From positions 1-24,554 of the forward strand of contig JAEZHY010000154.1 of assembly GCA_023416335.1 (NCBI GenBank): DNA of 24,554 nt, written 5' to 3'. This document shows, in pieces, positions 22,763 through 24,554 of the stretch. How positions within the stretch are numbered: position 1 is the stretch's first letter; each line of letters opens with the position of its first letter. This DNA is from Pseudomonadota bacterium (GTDB taxonomy: Bacteria; Desulfobacterota; Syntrophobacteria; Syntrophobacterales; Syntrophobacteraceae). The notes under the pieces are model-generated. The model was not told where the DNA came from, searched no databases, and saw only the letters and a list, made by a program, of their open reading frames with translations. Made by a program: the position numbers and the translations under genes.

Positions 22763-22824
22763 TGTCATTTACCCATAGGTCTTGAAATTAATTAAATTTT
22801 GTTTATTCGTATAATAAACTGTAG

Positions 22825-22854
22825 GGCAGGGTCATTAAGGGCTCTGCCTTTTTT
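22825..22854 (+). terminator. Rho-independent terminator after the collagen-like gene
   Basis: GGCAGGGT (22825-22832) pairs with GCTCTGCC (22841-22848, two G-U pairs) around an 8-nt loop and is followed directly by TTTTTT. It lies 62 bp after the stop codon. Confidence 0.8.
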
Positions 22855-23730
22855 ATGCAACTTGAGGATACTAATTCAACTAATGGCATGCTACAAAGAA
22901 GAAACCTTACCGACCTATGGAAAGCAGCCGGATCTGTTCTGAATCTTAGCCCTGAGCTAGTCCCGCCGCATTCGTAATGAGCATGGGCTAATCCTACTGT
23001 TTTATCCATCAAAATCTTCAGGACGATGTTTGATATGGGTAGGGGGAGATCGTATCTAGAATGGGGGTTTAGCTGGGGTATTCTGCGTAAGAAACGAGTT
23101 CTCCACATCAGGAATGCCACGGAGTCCAACTGGATGATGCCCAACCCGTCCTGACGTAAGATCGTTGATTGTAGGGCATTTTAGAGGGGTCTGGATTGAT
23201 TGCAGGGTGACTGCCACCAAACACTGATCCAGGGTTTCCTCTAAAGACCCAGAATTATGTCGGATTTATTTACACAATCTTGTCTCCATATAAGGCTTAC
23301 TGGCGGGGGATTTCCAGTATAAGGACTCATATGTTTGTACGGAAAAGATTACAAAATGACATAATCATGAGAACTATTGAATTTCGTAACCGTCTGACAT
23401 TTAAATGTAATTAGGAATTGGTTCAATTTGTGCAGGAATATAAACCTGATAGATCCCCTCTTATAGTTCTATTTGCTTCGGCATGATCCTTGACTCAGAC
23501 AAAAAACAAAAGAAGGAGAGAGGGGATAAACAAGAGTTATGAATGGAACTTTGGCAGATCCACATACATATGTACAAGATTGTTCAATATTAGAAACGGT
23601 TCCACATTGGAAATGTAAAGGTAATATAGTTGATAATTAGATAATCAGCAACTCATATTAATATTACTAGAGATGTAACACGCTTAGCATTTTTGATTGG
23701 TCATACCTTAGAATTTTATGGAGGTAAGTT
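22855..23730. other. Long gene-poor AT-rich stretch between the two secreted-protein genes
   Basis: About 870 bp. Short frames exist on both strands (a 113-codon minus frame at 22803-23144, a 41-codon plus frame from 22856, a 33-codon plus frame at 23539-23640) but none has a convincing ribosome site or recognisable family; I call none. A 9-bp inverted repeat, ATCCCCTCT (23453-23461) and AGAGGGGAT (23519-23527), spans 57 bp and could form a long-range stem in the transcript ahead of the next gene. The stretch may be decayed island DNA. Confidence 0.5.
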
Positions 23731-24507
23731 ATGTCTACTGATACTGCAAAAAGATCGGCCATGCTTATTCTCGTTTTTCTATCAATTCTTTATCATTCCA
23801 ATTCTGACGCTATGACTTTCTATTTTGATGATAATATTACCGACAATCTTTATATCAACAACTCAGGCACTAGTGGAACATTCAATATAAACGTACAAGT
23901 TCCTAACAATATAAATTATCTAATGCCATACAATATAACAAGTGCGGCAATCACTTTTACTTTTTCTGATAATCCTGGAGAGCAATTACGGGATTTATGG
24001 CCCTACACATCTTATTATACCCATGACTATGATCGTTATGCTAATCCGATCTACATGAGCGTCGGTGGACAGCAATACCTTGTCGGTTATGAAAGATATG
24101 TGCATTATTATTCCAGAACTCAATCCCATGACTATTATAACCCAGAGGAAGCTGTAAGAGTTTATACAGAAGGTTTATCTTCTTGGGGAGCTACAGGTGC
24201 CTATGAACGTAACACCTCGTCAACTTTGTTGTATGAGGAGTATCTCAAGCATAATGATTTGTTGGGAGTAGATGAATACAACTATTACTACACTTACGTC
24301 TATTCACATGAATCTGGTTATGGACTAGGATTTTCTATTGTTCAGGATCTTACACCAAAACAGATAACTAGTCTTTCAATCGATGGGCAAATTGATTTTT
24401 CTGTAACTGCTTATCTAGGAGATCTGGTAGTCATGTACCTCCGGCAAAGCCGGAGGCTTGTAAAACCGTGGACCGCTCAAAGCGGTTGTAAACCATTGGC
24501 CACCTAA
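23731..24507 (+). CDS. Exported protein, C-terminus apparently replaced by a palindromic repeat
   Basis: 258-aa protein of unknown function. Signal peptide at 1-28 (basic start, then AMLILVFLSILYHSNSDA). The mature part is rich in Tyr, Asn, Thr and Ser with beta-type segments (FYFDDNITDNLYINNSGTSGTFNINVQVP; ITSAAITFTFSDNPGE; SLSIDGQIDFSVTAYLGDLVV), the look of an extracellular or surface protein, possibly of the PEP-CTERM kind. The last ~24 residues (MYLRQSRRLVKPWTAQSGCKPLAT) are basic, unlike the rest, and are encoded by a three-hairpin repeat; the stop lies inside the third hairpin. Any original sorting signal is therefore missing. Ribosome site GGAGG six bases before the ATG. Low GC. Confidence 0.75.
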   Translation: MSTDTAKRSAMLILVFLSILYHSNSDAMTFYFDDNITDNLYINNSGTSGTFNINVQVPNNINYLMPYNITSAAITFTFSDNPGEQLRDLWPYTSYYTHDYDRYANPIYMSVGGQQYLVGYERYVHYYSRTQSHDYYNPEEAVRVYTEGLSSWGATGAYERNTSSTLLYEEYLKHNDLLGVDEYNYYYTYVYSHESGYGLGFSIVQDLTPKQITSLSIDGQIDFSVTAYLGDLVVMYLRQSRRLVKPWTAQSGCKPLAT

Positions 24508-24515
24508 AAGGTGGC
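24438..24515. repeat. Triple-hairpin palindromic repeat element
   Basis: Three consecutive hairpins with 3-nt loops: CCTCCGGC-AAA-GCCGGAGG (24438-24456), ACCGCT-CAA-AGCGGT (24472-24486) and GCCACCT-AAA-AGGTGGC (24499-24515), separated by 12-15 bp. The GC-rich stems contrast with the AT-rich gene they run into. Regular design indicates a dispersed REP/MITE-like element rather than a terminator; there is no T-tract. It covers the 3' end of the preceding gene. Confidence 0.75.
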
Positions 24516-24554
24516 GACTATTAAAACATGTTCAGTTGGTCCAATCTGCGGTCT

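Noticed and set aside
22803..23144. 113-codon minus-strand frame
   Set aside because: Runs through a terminator, no ribosome site, no family likeness.

Overview
The window looks like chromosome from an anaerobic Desulfobacterota relative (Syntrophobacter-like; this is inference). Supporting signs are a beta-oxidation/ETF electron chain built on an ADP-forming acyl-CoA synthetase, sigma-54-controlled glycyl-radical chemistry, an apparent selenoprotein, and high GC over the first 19 kb.

Region 1 (1-6850, minus strand) is one compact operon. In transcription order it holds an enoyl-CoA hydratase/isomerase, a fused ADP-forming acyl-CoA synthetase, an acyl-CoA dehydrogenase, EtfB, EtfA and a FixC-type ETF:quinone oxidoreductase that runs off the left edge. 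Together they could link CoA activation (or ATP recovery), acyl-CoA oxidation/reduction, and electron transfer through ETF to the quinone pool. A candidate sigma-54 promoter lies about 110 bp upstream of the first gene. Divergent from it, 7575-10373 encodes a soluble four-PAS hybrid histidine kinase with a C-terminal receiver.

Region 2 (10469-17273) is a glycyl radical enzyme (GRE) locus. A DUF4125 protein, a radical-SAM activase and a PAS/sigma-54 activator lie on the minus strand. Divergently, a near-perfect -24/-12 promoter drives an 810-aa GRE, followed by a 95-aa HesB/IscA-like protein whose frame is crossed by an in-frame TGA (C-G-S-G-TGA) with a hairpin just downstream, i.e. a likely selenoprotein. 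The GRE has Gly784 and Cys450, but Cys-Val-Gly where eliminase-type GREs carry Cys-X-Glu, so its substrate is open.

Region 3 (17427-19895) is a second, decayed copy of the same module: an intact DUF4125 paralogue, the broken C-terminal end of an activase, its upstream DNA, a palindromic activator-type site, a second sigma-54 promoter and the GRE leader with the same ribosome-binding sequence. The GRE itself is gone. Two tiny, apparently translationally coupled membrane ORFs (34 and 42 aa) sit behind the promoter instead. A PAS-only protein lies on the other side of the paralogue, and several inverted repeats have accumulated.

Region 4 (19976-24554) is accessory DNA: a 932-bp IS5-family element with 3-bp target duplication and a two-frame transposase, a possible integrase C-terminal remnant, a 3'-end fragment of a tmRNA (or tRNA) gene that looks like an attachment-site duplicate, then clearly more AT-rich DNA carrying two secreted proteins. 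One combines a carbohydrate-binding-like module, 19 Gly-X-Y triplets and a duplicated C-terminal module; the other appears to have its C-terminus overwritten by a three-hairpin palindromic repeat.
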